Positions 49,542 through 60,713 of a stretch of 64,000 nt of DNA are shown in pieces. The position numbers were made by a program, and so were the translations under genes. Position 1 is the first letter of the stretch, and the number at the start of each line of letters is the position of its first letter. The notes under the pieces are model-generated. The model was not told where the DNA came from. It made no database searches and was given only the letters and a program-made list of their open reading frames with translations. The stretch lies in the NCBI GenBank assembly GCA_026418175.1, contig JAOABX010000001.1, positions 1-64,000 on the forward strand, read 5' to 3'. This DNA is from Flavobacteriales bacterium (GTDB taxonomy: Bacteria; Bacteroidota; Bacteroidia; CAIKAF01).

Positions 49542-52500
49542 ATGAAAAAATTCTACAATCTTATTTTTAACCTTCTTGTAGCTTATTTTCTCAATTCATT
49601 TATTGTATCTGCACAGTGCCCTTTCCCAGGATCTAATTGGGGTACAGCTTCTGCACCTACCATCATTGGTCAAACAGTAACTGTTACTACCTGTGCTTAT
49701 GCTGGATTAGAGCGTTCTACCATTAATGGGGTAACTGCAGGTAATTATTATGTTGTAAGTTATTCAGGACCGAGTGCGAATTATGTTACAATATACGATG
49801 CAAGTTTTACTCCGGTGGCTTTTGGTCCGAATCCGGTTGCTTTTACAGCTCCCTCTTCAGGAACTTATTATTCTGCCGTATTTACTTCAGCTCCTCCCAG
49901 TTGTGGTTCTGATGCATCTTGTTATACCTGTCAATGGACTTTACAAACACCCCCTACTCCCTGTGTAGCTCCGCCAACAGCAGGAGTGGTAACTGCTTCT
50001 GCCAATCCAGTATGTGCTGGCTCTGGTTTCACTTTGTCGTTAACAGGCAGTTCAACAGGATCAGGATTGTCTTACCAGTGGCAAGAATCTGCAACGGGTT
50101 CGAATTTTACTAACATAGTAGGTGCTACAAATAATACTTACAGCACCTCAATATTTACTCAAAATTACTATCGCTGTGTAGTAACATGTTCAGGACAAAG
50201 TGATACTACAGCCCCATTGTTGGTAACAATAGCTCCTTTTTATAATTGTTATTGTGCTTCTAATGCAACTTCGACAGCAGATTCAAAAATCGATCGCGTC
50301 CAAATATCAAATATTGATTATGTGTCTAATCCTACCACATGTGAAACCGTAACGAATATTAACTCTCCAGTAGGTCAGCTCTTTTTAGGTTTGCCCTATT
50401 CCATATTAGTACGCGCTGGTACTTGTGGGGGCACATACACACGATCTGGTAGAGTATTTATTGATTATGACCATAGCGGAACCTATGACATACCCAATGA
50501 AATTGCCTTTGAGTTTGGGCCTTCAGCTCCCGGAAGCCCTCAACAAGACTTTACAGGTACTGTAAATATTCCTTTAACAGCCTCGACTGGTAATACTGGC
50601 ATGAGAGTCGTTTTGGTAGAAACTACTTCTCCTTCAAGTGTTAACCCTTGCGGCACGTATTTGTGGGGAGAAACGGAAAATTATATTGTGAATATCCTTC
50701 CTCAGCCTGCCAATGAAGCTGGAATATCAGCTATTGTTTCTCCACAACAGCCGGCATGTACTATAGGAAATTCAATTGAGGTTACGTTAACAAATCAGTA
50801 TGGAACTGCTCCATTAACCTCTGCTACGATTACATATAGCATAAATGGTGGATCTCCTGTAGCTTTTAACTGGTCTGGGAATATAGCTCCTAATGCTTCG
50901 CAAAATGTGGTGATTGGCTCTGCTTCATTCAATGACATGGATGTGTTAAAAGTATGGGTTTCTAATCCGAATGGGGTGCCAGATATTGTAAATTTAAATG
51001 ATACTATTGAAGTAACTTTATACAATGCGTTGAGCGGAGTATATACAGTATATGGTACAAGTCCAGATTATAATACATTAAATGATGCTGTTGCTGATTT
51101 AGAAACTCGCGGTATTTGCGGAAATGTAACGTTTAATCTTCGTTCTGGAACATACAACGAGCAAGTATTAATCAATGATTATGCTTCATTGGGGAATTAT
51201 TCGGTTACAATACAAGCAGAAACACAAAATGCTGCAGATGTTAAATTGGAGTTCTTCCCGGGCTTGTCTAATAATTATGTAATTGGTTTGGAAGAAACTC
51301 ATGATATCGTTCTTCAGCATCTAACATTAGCAAACACTTCATTTTATGCCAGTGTAGTGAATTTCCTTGGTGGGAATGAAAAAATTATTGTAAAAAATTG
51401 CCGTATTTATGGTGATAGCTTAGCAACTATTGCTTCAATAAATAAGGCAACAATTGTTTCTGCTGGTGAAATTGATAATGATATTAATCTTATAAATAAT
51501 GAAATAGTAGGAGGTTCATATGGTATTTGGATGTTTGGTCAAGATGATATCACCGTAGAGAGCGGACTAAAAATTGAAAATAATATTGTTCGTAAGTACT
51601 ATGGAGCAGGTGTAGTGGCAGTGTATCAGAATAGGCCAGAGATTAGAAACAATATAATTTATTCTGATAACTCAAATACCAATACCAATATTTTCCATTT
51701 GGATGTTGAAGCTACCTTGAATGGGGCAGTGGTAACTGGTAATAATGTGCGTGGTATTCAGGGTGGTTTCGGAGTAAATTTGGTAAATGTAGATGCTCAG
51801 CCCGGAAACAAATCGATTGTAGCAAACAATTTTGTTTATATGGGAGCCACTGGATCTCCAACCAATAGTCATGGTATAACGATTCAAGATTGTTCAAACG
51901 CTCAGGTTGTATTTAATTCTGTGCATACCATGGCTGCAACTACTACGGCTGCAGGAATTCGCATTTACAACGGACAGTCTTCCGGTATTAATTTGTTAAA
52001 TAATAACGTTGTAAACTCCGGTGCGGGGTATGCTGTTAACAGTGAATCTCAATACTATATTGATCAATCTGACTACAATAACTTCTTTACTACCGGAGCT
52101 AATTATGTTAGGGTAGGAAGTAATGCTGCAAACTTAGCCGCGTTACAATCAGCTACGGGTAAAGATGGCAATTCTTGGTCTGTTGATCCAAACTTTAATG
52201 GAACAGATTTACATACATGTCGTGTTGAGTTAGATAATGCTGGGATACCTGTTGCCGGTATTACAGTAGATTATGATGGTGATACTCGTAACACACTGAC
52301 CCCCGATATTGGCGCAGATGAATTTATGAGTAATGATAATTTTACATTGGGGCCTGATATTGTAAAATGTCCCGGCGATGTTGTAACTATTGGTGCTGAA
52401 GAAATCCTTTCAGCAAATTATTATTGGAGTCCAACATTCCAAACAACACCTAGCATTACAGTTTCTCAACCCGGTACATACATTTTGCAGGTGGTACATG

Positions 52501-53051
52501 GTTGCGGATATGCTTTTGATACAGTTATAGTAACTAATTCAGCGTTGCCCAATGCTTCATTTAACTATACTCAAAACTTTTTCACGGCATCATTTAACAA
52601 CACTTCAACCAATGCCACTTCATATCATTGGAATTTTGGTGATGGAAATACTTCAACGTTAGCAAACCCCAATCATGTATTTCCTACCAATGGAACATAT
52701 ACTGTAACATTAATTGCTTATAGTGATTGTGGAGATAGTGCAGTTGCTACTCAGGTAGTGGTTATTAATCCAAATGTTGCTGGAATAGAAGATGAAAATG
52801 TTCTATCATTTGGAATTTATCCTAATCCATCAGAAGGTGTTTTTGCAATTAACATTTCTCCGATAGAAAGCACTGAAGCACTTCTTCAAGTCATGGATTT
52901 ATCCGGAAAATTAATTCTTACCCGTACATTTGGTTCAGCTTCATTTGGATTAACAGATTGGATAGACATGAGTGAAAAAGCAGCCGGAACATATGTTTTA
53001 AAGCTCACAATTGGACAATATTCTAAAACAACACGATTAATCATTAAGTAA
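49542..53051 (+). CDS. Large T9SS-sorted surface protein (Ig-like, GEVED-like, beta-helix, PKD domains)
   Basis: WGETENYIVNI, parallel beta-helix region, PKD YHWNFGDGNTSTLANPNHVFPTNGTYTVTL, C-terminal FGIYPNPSEGVFAINI...GTYVLKL. Confidence 0.85.
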   Translation: MKKFYNLIFNLLVAYFLNSFIVSAQCPFPGSNWGTASAPTIIGQTVTVTTCAYAGLERSTINGVTAGNYYVVSYSGPSANYVTIYDASFTPVAFGPNPVAFTAPSSGTYYSAVFTSAPPSCGSDASCYTCQWTLQTPPTPCVAPPTAGVVTASANPVCAGSGFTLSLTGSSTGSGLSYQWQESATGSNFTNIVGATNNTYSTSIFTQNYYRCVVTCSGQSDTTAPLLVTIAPFYNCYCASNATSTADSKIDRVQISNIDYVSNPTTCETVTNINSPVGQLFLGLPYSILVRAGTCGGTYTRSGRVFIDYDHSGTYDIPNEIAFEFGPSAPGSPQQDFTGTVNIPLTASTGNTGMRVVLVETTSPSSVNPCGTYLWGETENYIVNILPQPANEAGISAIVSPQQPACTIGNSIEVTLTNQYGTAPLTSATITYSINGGSPVAFNWSGNIAPNASQNVVIGSASFNDMDVLKVWVSNPNGVPDIVNLNDTIEVTLYNALSGVYTVYGTSPDYNTLNDAVADLETRGICGNVTFNLRSGTYNEQVLINDYASLGNYSVTIQAETQNAADVKLEFFPGLSNNYVIGLEETHDIVLQHLTLANTSFYASVVNFLGGNEKIIVKNCRIYGDSLATIASINKATIVSAGEIDNDINLINNEIVGGSYGIWMFGQDDITVESGLKIENNIVRKYYGAGVVAVYQNRPEIRNNIIYSDNSNTNTNIFHLDVEATLNGAVVTGNNVRGIQGGFGVNLVNVDAQPGNKSIVANNFVYMGATGSPTNSHGITIQDCSNAQVVFNSVHTMAATTTAAGIRIYNGQSSGINLLNNNVVNSGAGYAVNSESQYYIDQSDYNNFFTTGANYVRVGSNAANLAALQSATGKDGNSWSVDPNFNGTDLHTCRVELDNAGIPVAGITVDYDGDTRNTLTPDIGADEFMSNDNFTLGPDIVKCPGDVVTIGAEEILSANYYWSPTFQTTPSITVSQPGTYILQVVHGCGYAFDTVIVTNSALPNASFNYTQNFFTASFNNTSTNATSYHWNFGDGNTSTLANPNHVFPTNGTYTVTLIAYSDCGDSAVATQVVVINPNVAGIEDENVLSFGIYPNPSEGVFAINISPIESTEALLQVMDLSGKLILTRTFGSASFGLTDWIDMSEKAAGTYVLKLTIGQYSKTTRLIIK

Positions 53052-53057
53052 TTAATT

Positions 53058-53089
53058 AAAAATGGGTGGAATAAATCCGCCCATTTTTT
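53058..53089 (+). terminator. Rho-independent terminator
   Basis: AAAAATGGGTGGA-ATAAA-TCCGCCCATTTTTT. Confidence 0.8.
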
Positions 53090-53108
53090 AACTTTAATAT
53101 TTTTAGGT

Positions 53109-56100
53109 ATGAAAAATCAGTATTCAGTATTTTCGAAAGTTTGCTCACTAATTATTGGAGTATTGGCAATAGTTCAAGCAAATACTCAAACAACCATTTC
53201 TACTATCACCGGTACTAACTTTACCGGTGGTAATGGGGTATTAGGGTCTTCTGCTATTACTTTTGTTGTTGAAAACACTAATGCATTTCCAGTCTTATTG
53301 ACCAATGTTGAAGTGTATTGGCAAACAGCTAATTCGGGAACTGTACCTTCATTGTGGTATTCTTCTACATCATTGTCAGGACCTCCTACAATTACAGCAC
53401 CTAACTGGACATTAATTACTACAGCTCCGGCTTTAACAATTCCTGCCAATGGATATTATAATACATTCACAGGATTAAGTTTTCTTATTCCAGCAGGCAC
53501 TATCTATCGTTTTGCTGTTCAGTCTACAAACGGCATTCGTTACAGTGGTGCTTCACCAGTTCCTTCTCCCAGCACATTTAGTGGTGGTGGAGTAAATTTG
53601 CACGTATATAATTACCAAATTTCAGGGTTAAATGTTGGTTATGGCGGTGCATTTCCAAGTCCACCCAATAATCCGAGAGCATTTACTGGAAGCATTACCA
53701 TACAGCCAGCCCTGCCATGTGTAGCTCCTCCAACTGCCGGGAATGCTGTTGCTTCAGCTAATCCGGCTTGTCCTAATCAAACTGTTAATCTTTCTTTATC
53801 GGGTGCCAGCAGTGGTTTGGGAATGACTTATCAGTGGCAAACATCACCAAACAATAACAACAATTGGACTAATATTACTGGAGCGACTAATAGTACGTAT
53901 TCTAGTACTTTTTCTTCATCTGCTTGGTTCAGAGCTGTTCTTACTTGTTCTGGCCAATCAGACACTTCATCACCTATTTTACTTAATATAAATCCTCACT
54001 ATAATTGTTATTGTACCTCTGCCGCAACCAGTGCGATTGATGAATACGTAGATACCGTACGCATTGGAAACTTTGTAAATCAAAGTTTTGGTGTATGTGG
54101 TGGTTATCAAAATTTTACATCTCTTACTCCTCCGGTATTCTTTAAAACAGCTACCTATCCATCGGCTATTAGTACCCGTGATTGTGAAGGTACTAACTTT
54201 TATCCACGTTACGTGGAAGTTTACATAGATTATAATCAGGATGGAATTTATCAAGAACCGTCTGAAATTGTATTAAGTGGTAATTTACCGGCAGCATTGC
54301 AAAATTCGGTAATTGGAAACATTACTATTCCTCCGGGTGCATTAACCGGTATTACAGGTATGCGTGTAGTTTGCCGTGAATCAGGCAGTGCAGCTACCAC
54401 ACAACCTTGTGGTACCTATACCTGGGGAGAAACGGAAGATTACTTGGTGGATATTCGTCCTTACCCAACCAATGATGCAGGGCTTGCAGCTATAATTTCA
54501 CCCACTCAATCGCCATCTTTATCTTGTAGTGTTGATGATAATGTTACTGTAAGTTTGACAACAATGGGGCTAACTGCATTAACTTCAGCAGATATCGTTG
54601 TTTCTGTAAATGGCAATGTTGTTACTACTTATAATTGGACAGGTTCAATTACTGCTGGCCAGACCGCTACTGTGAATATAGGTACAGTGAATTTCAATGA
54701 TGGCGATTTTGTTAAAATTTGGGCTACAAATCCGAATGGTAATGCAGATGAGTTTGATGGAAATGATACCTTGTCGTTATATGTTTATGATGCCTTGAGT
54801 GGAGCTTATACAGTTGGAGGAACTTCTCCCAATTTTAATTCCTTAACTGATGCTGTAAATGCATTAATGACTCGAGGAATTTGTAATGATGTAATATTTA
54901 ATATTCGTCCTGGACTGTATAATGAACAAGTTTCCATCGGGCAATATCCTATAGTAGGAACCGGGAATTACCGGGTTACCTTCCAGTCAGAAACTTTGAA
55001 TGCCAATGATGTAACCATTGATTTTGCTCCGGGTTCATCAGCTACTAATTATCTATTTGATTTGAATGGCGCAGATAATGTAACCTTGAATCGGCTTACC
55101 TTGCGTAATACTTCGTTTTTCTCTACAACTGTTCGTTTGGGGAATGGAGCCAATAACATCATAATTGAAAACAACAATATTATTGGAGATACATTGGCTG
55201 CAGCCGTTGATGTTAATAAGCATACCATCAATTCAACTTCAGGCAACGATAATAACTTGATTATTAGAAATAATACTATTCGGGGAGGATCTCGGGCGAT
55301 TTGGTTGTTTGGAGAAAGTGCCTCGTCATATGAAACAGGGTTGAAAATCAACGAAAATACTATTACTGATTATTATCAGGCAGGGGTAGTATTGGCTGTA
55401 TCAGATTCGTCCAGAAGTATTTAAAAACAATATAACCTCTGACACCACCAATGGTATTGGAAATATATTCCATTTGGATATAGAGCAAGCCATTAATGGT
55501 GCTGTAGTCACAAACAACTATGTAAATGGACGTCAAGCTGGTTTTGGTATTAATTTGGTAAACATTGATGCCAATACGTCTAATCCAACCCTTGTAGCTA
55601 ATAACATGGTGTATATGGGTTCTACCATAAATAGTACCTATAGTGAAGCCATTGCCTTGCAAGATGTTACCAATGCAAACGTAGTATTTAACTCAGCTCA
55701 TGTACGAAGTGCAAACACTGAAACTGCTGCCATACGCGTATTTGGTGGTTCTTCTAATGGTATAAATATTTGGAATAACAACTTGGTAAATAGTGGTACG
55801 GGAGTAGCCCTAAATGCAGAAAGTGAGTTTTATGTTGCAGCATCAGATTACAATAACTTCTTTGTTAATGGGTCAAATGTGTCATTAGTTGGAAGTACAC
55901 CATTTGCTAGCCTTGCTGCATGGCAAAGTGGAACTGGTTTTGATCAACATTCAATCTCTGTAAATCCAAACTTTACTGGTGAAGATTTACATACTTGCCG
56001 TACAGAATTAGATGGTGCAGGAACTGCCATTGTCGGGGTTACTAATGACTATGATAATGATCCCAGAAATACTTCTACTCCTGATATAGGTGCTGATGAA

Positions 56101-56829
56101 TTTATTTCAACTGCTAATTTCACATTAGGCCCTGACATTATTAAGTGTCCTGCTGATACAATTACTTTGAGTGCTCCATTCATTAATGGTGCCACTTACA
56201 ACTGGAGTCCATTCTTCCAAACAACGCCTTCTATTACTACTAATTTTGCAACCACTTATTTTGTTCAGGTTGTATCAGGTTGTGGATTGGCTACAGATAC
56301 TGTGATTGTAACCAATTATCCATCTGCTACAGCATCGTTTACTAGCACGAACAGCTTCTTCTCCGTTGTATTTAATAATACTTCAACAAACGGTGTGAGT
56401 TATTCTTGGGATTTTGGCGATGGAAACACTTCTACTGCTATGAATCCTACACATATATACAATGATGAAGGAACATATACGGTTGTACTTACAGTTACTG
56501 ATCAATGTGGTAATACGGCCACAGCTTCTCAAGTAGTAACGATCGATGTTCAGTTTAATAGCCTGGATGAAGAAGCTATTCAGCAACTAAATGTTTATCC
56601 TAACCCCACCGAAGGTGAAGTATTTGTGCAGTTTGTTTTTGATGGAACAAAAAATATCCAAATTCGCATGGTTGATTTGGCTGGAAGATTAATATACAGC
56701 CGCAACATGGGAACATATTCAGGCATGTATAGTTCAATACTTGATCTTTCAGGCCAACCTGCTGGAACATACCTGATGTTTATTCAAGCAGGTGAACATA
56801 CTAAAGTTCAACGTATAGTTGTGAAATAA
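53109..56829 (+). pseudogene. Frameshifted tandem paralogue of the 49542-53051 surface protein (ORFs 53109-55424 and 55474-56829)
   Basis: Same domain order as the upstream gene; frame breaks near 55410 and the +1 frame restores PEVFKNNITSDTTNGIGNIFHLDIE, matching PEIRNNIIYSDNSNTNTNIFHLDVE. Sequencing error not excluded. Confidence 0.8.
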
Positions 56830-56847
56830 TATCAGGTAAGTATAAAT

Positions 56848-56873
56848 AAAAAGCCCGGAGATCCGGGCTTTTT
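56848..56873. terminator. Bidirectional terminator between convergent genes
   Basis: AAAAAGCCCGGAGATCCGGGCTTTTT. Confidence 0.85.
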
Positions 56874-57327
56874 ATTTATTAATTAATTTTTTTAGTACAG
56901 TTTGTATCTCTTGGTTGCTGTATCCTTTTTGAAGTAAATAAGCCCGAAGTTTCAATTTTTTTTTGGCCAATAGTGGTTCTTTCAAGCTATTCCATTTTTT
57001 CTGAGCCAATAAATATAGTGTATCTTGATAAGGCGTTTCATCTATTTCACTAAGGGCTATTTCAATAATTTCCGGGTCAATTTTTTTGCGTTTTAGTTCA
57101 TAAAGTATTTTTTGCCGACCCCACTTTTTTATAGCTGATTTGCTTAGGGCATATTGGGTTGCAAACCTTTTCTCGTTTAGATAATTTTCCTGAATGAGCC
57201 GAGAAATAATCTTTTCTGTTTGTTCTTCATCAAGTCCAAGCTCTTTGCATTTTAGTTGAGTTTCATGTATGCATCGGTCGCGATAGGTGCACCAGCGAAG
57301 CAGTTTTTCGTAACCGGGTTCATTCAT
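56872..57327 (-). CDS. recX: Regulatory protein RecX
   Basis: LLRWCTYRDRCIHETQLKCKELGL, LNEKRFATQYALSKSAIKKWGRQKILYELKRKKI. Confidence 0.88.
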   Translation of the reverse strand: MNEPGYEKLLRWCTYRDRCIHETQLKCKELGLDEEQTEKIISRLIQENYLNEKRFATQYALSKSAIKKWGRQKILYELKRKKIDPEIIEIALSEIDETPYQDTLYLLAQKKWNSLKEPLLAKKKLKLRAYLLQKGYSNQEIQTVLKKLINK

Positions 57328-57334
57328 GGTTGAA

Positions 57335-57775
57335 CTAATTAAATACCCTAATTAGCACTCCATCAAAGCTTGTATTATATTGCTTTAAGGGATAAATAGC
57401 TACTCCATCAACCACGCTGCCATTTATTAAACTAAATCTTGAACCGCAACCTTCCCCATAACAATCATTATCAACCAAAAACAATCCATTGCTGTCCACA
57501 CTAACTTTTCCGCAAGGATTTTCTGTATCATACGGGCAATGCCGTTCATAACAGTTAACTTGATCAATAGATGCCCGGTATAAAATCAGCCCTCGTGAGC
57601 CCCCGTTTAAATAGGCCCATCCTCCTACAGCCTGTAAAGAAACAAACTGTGGGTCAAAGGTGCTGATGGTAATATCTATCGGTACATAAGGAATATTGGC
57701 CGGATACTGGCCACAGCGTATGAATAAAAGGCTGCTGGCAACAAAGATAGCCAATACGCTTAAAACAGGATTCAT
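57335..57775 (-). CDS. Rieske-like lipoprotein lacking the canonical ligand set
   Basis: ERHCPYD ... CYGEGCGSRFSLINGSVVDGVAIYPLKQY resembles a Rieske fold. Confidence 0.6.
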   Translation of the reverse strand: MNPVLSVLAIFVASSLLFIRCGQYPANIPYVPIDITISTFDPQFVSLQAVGGWAYLNGGSRGLILYRASIDQVNCYERHCPYDTENPCGKVSVDSNGLFLVDNDCYGEGCGSRFSLINGSVVDGVAIYPLKQYNTSFDGVLIRVFN

Positions 57776-57794
57776 TTTTGTACTTTCGATTACT

Positions 57795-60035
57795 ATGACA
57801 AAGATAACTCCCCAAAACCAGAGTTTCGTACATGTAATGCAACGATTTGTTTGTTTTAACCTTTATTTTCTCATTTGTATTTTTTCAATTTCACTATTTG
57901 CGCAATATTCCATTTATCATGGGGTGAGTTTGCCTACTTCTGATACCATTCGGGCATTAATTATTTTTTGCGAAGTAGATTATGCAAACGGTCCTTGCCC
58001 AAAAGACTTACCTGATGAATTTACTGGCCAATGGACTCGAAAACCGGACGGTACCAGAGGCCTTCCTGCCAATGCAGGTATTTATTTGGACCATGAGATT
58101 ATTGACATTCCTAAAGGATATATTACCGGTTACTACCATGAAGCTTCCTTTGGAAAGTATATAATATTGGGTGATTATTTACCAGATGTGGTACATGTTC
58201 CCTGTCATCAAATAAAACAGGGTTTAAACTTAGATCAAGTGCTTCAAATTTTAAATAACAAGTTTGCCGACCAGTCATTGCAAACGGCACATGGATACAC
58301 GCTACATGATTTTGATCAATGGAGCGAGGCACCTCAAGGGGTACCTAAACCCAAAGTGCCAGATGGAAAAATTGATTTGGTCTACTTGATTTGGCGAAAT
58401 AACCGATTTTTAAATGGGTATAATACGTGGGATAATTCCGGATATGGAGTAACACCCGTTCGGGGTATTCCTTTTTGTGGAATGAAAGGAGTGAATACTG
58501 CGGCTTCGTTCAACAATTCCTGGGGCGACGACCATGGATTTTACATTACCATTGCTGAACATCTGCATGCTATTTTTGGAGGCAATCATTGGCATTCGGG
58601 TGGAGGGAGAGGAGTTCATACATTTTTGTGTATTCCTTACAATTATGGTGTTACAGGGCAATTGGAGGCTACCATGCAAGCTGTATGTGGTTGGGATCGT
58701 TGGATGATGCATTGGCAAAATCCCGGTAAGCAATTTCTCATTTCTTCGCTGGATTCTGCATTGCAAGAAGTTAATACAGAAAATTTTTCACTTGAAACAT
58801 TTCCACAGGGAGGCAAATTTATACTTCGTGACCATGTAAAAACCGGTGATGCCATTCGTATTAAGCTGCCTTTTATTGATTGGAAAAAAGAAGGCGATGT
58901 AAAAAATCAATACCTATGGCTTGAATTCAGAAATTTTACCACACGATTTGATAAATACATCAATGGCGAAGAAAATGCTTGTGAAGATTTTTATCCAGAT
59001 GCCATTCGCGGCACTCCGGGATTATATGCATATATTCAGGTTGGTAAAGATCTTCGCGAAGGGAAAGATATTTATACTTCAAAACCCCAGCATCCCAATG
59101 GATTGGCAAGTTGGTTGCTACCACTCACTGCTGAAGGTAATTATGATTATGTTTACCGATATGATAAGCAGCCGGTTCCTCATGCAGGGTGTGGTAGCTG
59201 GGGCAATAGTTGTTTGCCTTTTGATTTAGTATCCAGTAAGCCGAATCCATTTACCGGCCATTCAGATTTATTCCGATTCACTGATTCTAATCAGGATGGA
59301 ATATTATATCAGGGAGACGATTTACAGCCCGGATTGTGTGATTTAATGGGAGACACCGTGATTTATAATTATCATCGTAACGGAGATAAAGACGATGCGT
59401 TTTGCAAACGGAATGGTAAAACAAAACTCTATATTGCCTCTAATCCAGCACCGGTACCAGTTTATACGTATGCAACCGATTTTGAAAGTAACCGGTTTTA
59501 TTTCAAAGAAAATGATTCAAAAAGCAGCTTTGAAAATCGTATCATTTGGCTGAACGGGCTTTCTATTGAAATTCTTCGTGAAGATATTTTAGTGGGTGGA
59601 GAATCAGCGATTGAAGTAATGATTCGCTGGGATGATTATAGGGTAGATCAATCAGTGCGTTGGTGTGGAGATATTCGTTTAAGCCCACATGTATTCGATA
59701 TACAAAAGCCATCGTTAGTAGTACTTCCTAGAAAAAAAATTTTATTGGACCGAAGCGAATCCCCAACTTTTCATCTACGTCGTGGAGAAAAAAAAGATGG
59801 TTCGTATTGGATGTCTGATAAAACAAAATTCACGGTACTAAACGGAGCATATATTTATCTTGAAAATAAATCATGCATTGAATTGAAAAACGAAAGTGAA
59901 TTAGTTCTTGAAGCAGGAGCAAAATTTAAAATGGGTAAAGGAAGTAAAATAATAATTCATAAGGGCTGTAAGTTTATTATACAGCCCGGTGCAGAAGTAA
60001 TTCGATTAAAAGGTGCAAGGATTATATACAAATAG
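57795..60035 (+). CDS. Large exported protein, M6-metalloprotease-like, with degenerate zinc motif
   Basis: IAEHLHAIFGGNHWHSGGGRGVHTF resembles an HExxH-containing region; N-terminal hydrophobic signal. Confidence 0.6.
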   Translation: MTKITPQNQSFVHVMQRFVCFNLYFLICIFSISLFAQYSIYHGVSLPTSDTIRALIIFCEVDYANGPCPKDLPDEFTGQWTRKPDGTRGLPANAGIYLDHEIIDIPKGYITGYYHEASFGKYIILGDYLPDVVHVPCHQIKQGLNLDQVLQILNNKFADQSLQTAHGYTLHDFDQWSEAPQGVPKPKVPDGKIDLVYLIWRNNRFLNGYNTWDNSGYGVTPVRGIPFCGMKGVNTAASFNNSWGDDHGFYITIAEHLHAIFGGNHWHSGGGRGVHTFLCIPYNYGVTGQLEATMQAVCGWDRWMMHWQNPGKQFLISSLDSALQEVNTENFSLETFPQGGKFILRDHVKTGDAIRIKLPFIDWKKEGDVKNQYLWLEFRNFTTRFDKYINGEENACEDFYPDAIRGTPGLYAYIQVGKDLREGKDIYTSKPQHPNGLASWLLPLTAEGNYDYVYRYDKQPVPHAGCGSWGNSCLPFDLVSSKPNPFTGHSDLFRFTDSNQDGILYQGDDLQPGLCDLMGDTVIYNYHRNGDKDDAFCKRNGKTKLYIASNPAPVPVYTYATDFESNRFYFKENDSKSSFENRIIWLNGLSIEILREDILVGGESAIEVMIRWDDYRVDQSVRWCGDIRLSPHVFDIQKPSLVVLPRKKILLDRSESPTFHLRRGEKKDGSYWMSDKTKFTVLNGAYIYLENKSCIELKNESELVLEAGAKFKMGKGSKIIIHKGCKFIIQPGAEVIRLKGARIIYK

Positions 60036-60546
60036 AAATTTTATAAAAACATGGCCGTTGTTGCTTTGCCTTTTTATTATTCTGCCGGGGCAAATAGTGG
60101 CGCAAAAGCGCAGTGGTAAACAGGAGCGGGTTACGGTAAAAGATGTTCCAGATGAATACAAGCATGGAAAAAAAAATATTAAGCCTCATCAACGGAAAAA
60201 GATGCAAACCAAAGATTTTATTAACCGGAGAAAAACCTACCGGGATAAAATGACAAAGCGTGAAAAGCGGCAGATTGATAAAATTATTGGGATTGACAGA
60301 AAAGCAGAACGAAAAAAACATCGAAAAGAACTAAAAGAAAAAAGGGAGTTTGCCCGTGCTGAAAGAAAACTTCGAAGAAAACATTTAGCATTACAAACGC
60401 CTGAAGTTAGAAAACGGATGAAAAAAAATTTAAAGAAAACACAAAAAGAGTTCATCGCATTACAACAAAAACAATGGGAAAATCCCTATTCTAAAAAACC
60501 GAAAAAAAGAAAATCTAACCTTTCAAGGCCCCGAATAAAACCATGA
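60013..60546 (+). CDS. Small exported, highly basic protein
   Basis: Hydrophobic N-terminus WPLLLCLFIILPGQIVAQ then a Lys/Arg-rich body; start uncertain (GTG 60013 or later). Confidence 0.6.
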   Translation: MQGLYTNRNFIKTWPLLLCLFIILPGQIVAQKRSGKQERVTVKDVPDEYKHGKKNIKPHQRKKMQTKDFINRRKTYRDKMTKREKRQIDKIIGIDRKAERKKHRKELKEKREFARAERKLRRKHLALQTPEVRKRMKKNLKKTQKEFIALQQKQWENPYSKKPKKRKSNLSRPRIKP

Positions 60547-60713
60547 TTAAGATAAATGTTAATGGATGTTAACCTTTATTCCTGTTGATTATCAAAAAGA
60601 TACTTATAGTTTTACGTATTAAATTATTTATTTTCCTTCCACATTTCCATGATTTTGTAATTGGATTGCATAGATTCGAAATCTAAATTTGAAATTGCAA
60701 CCAAATAAAATCT

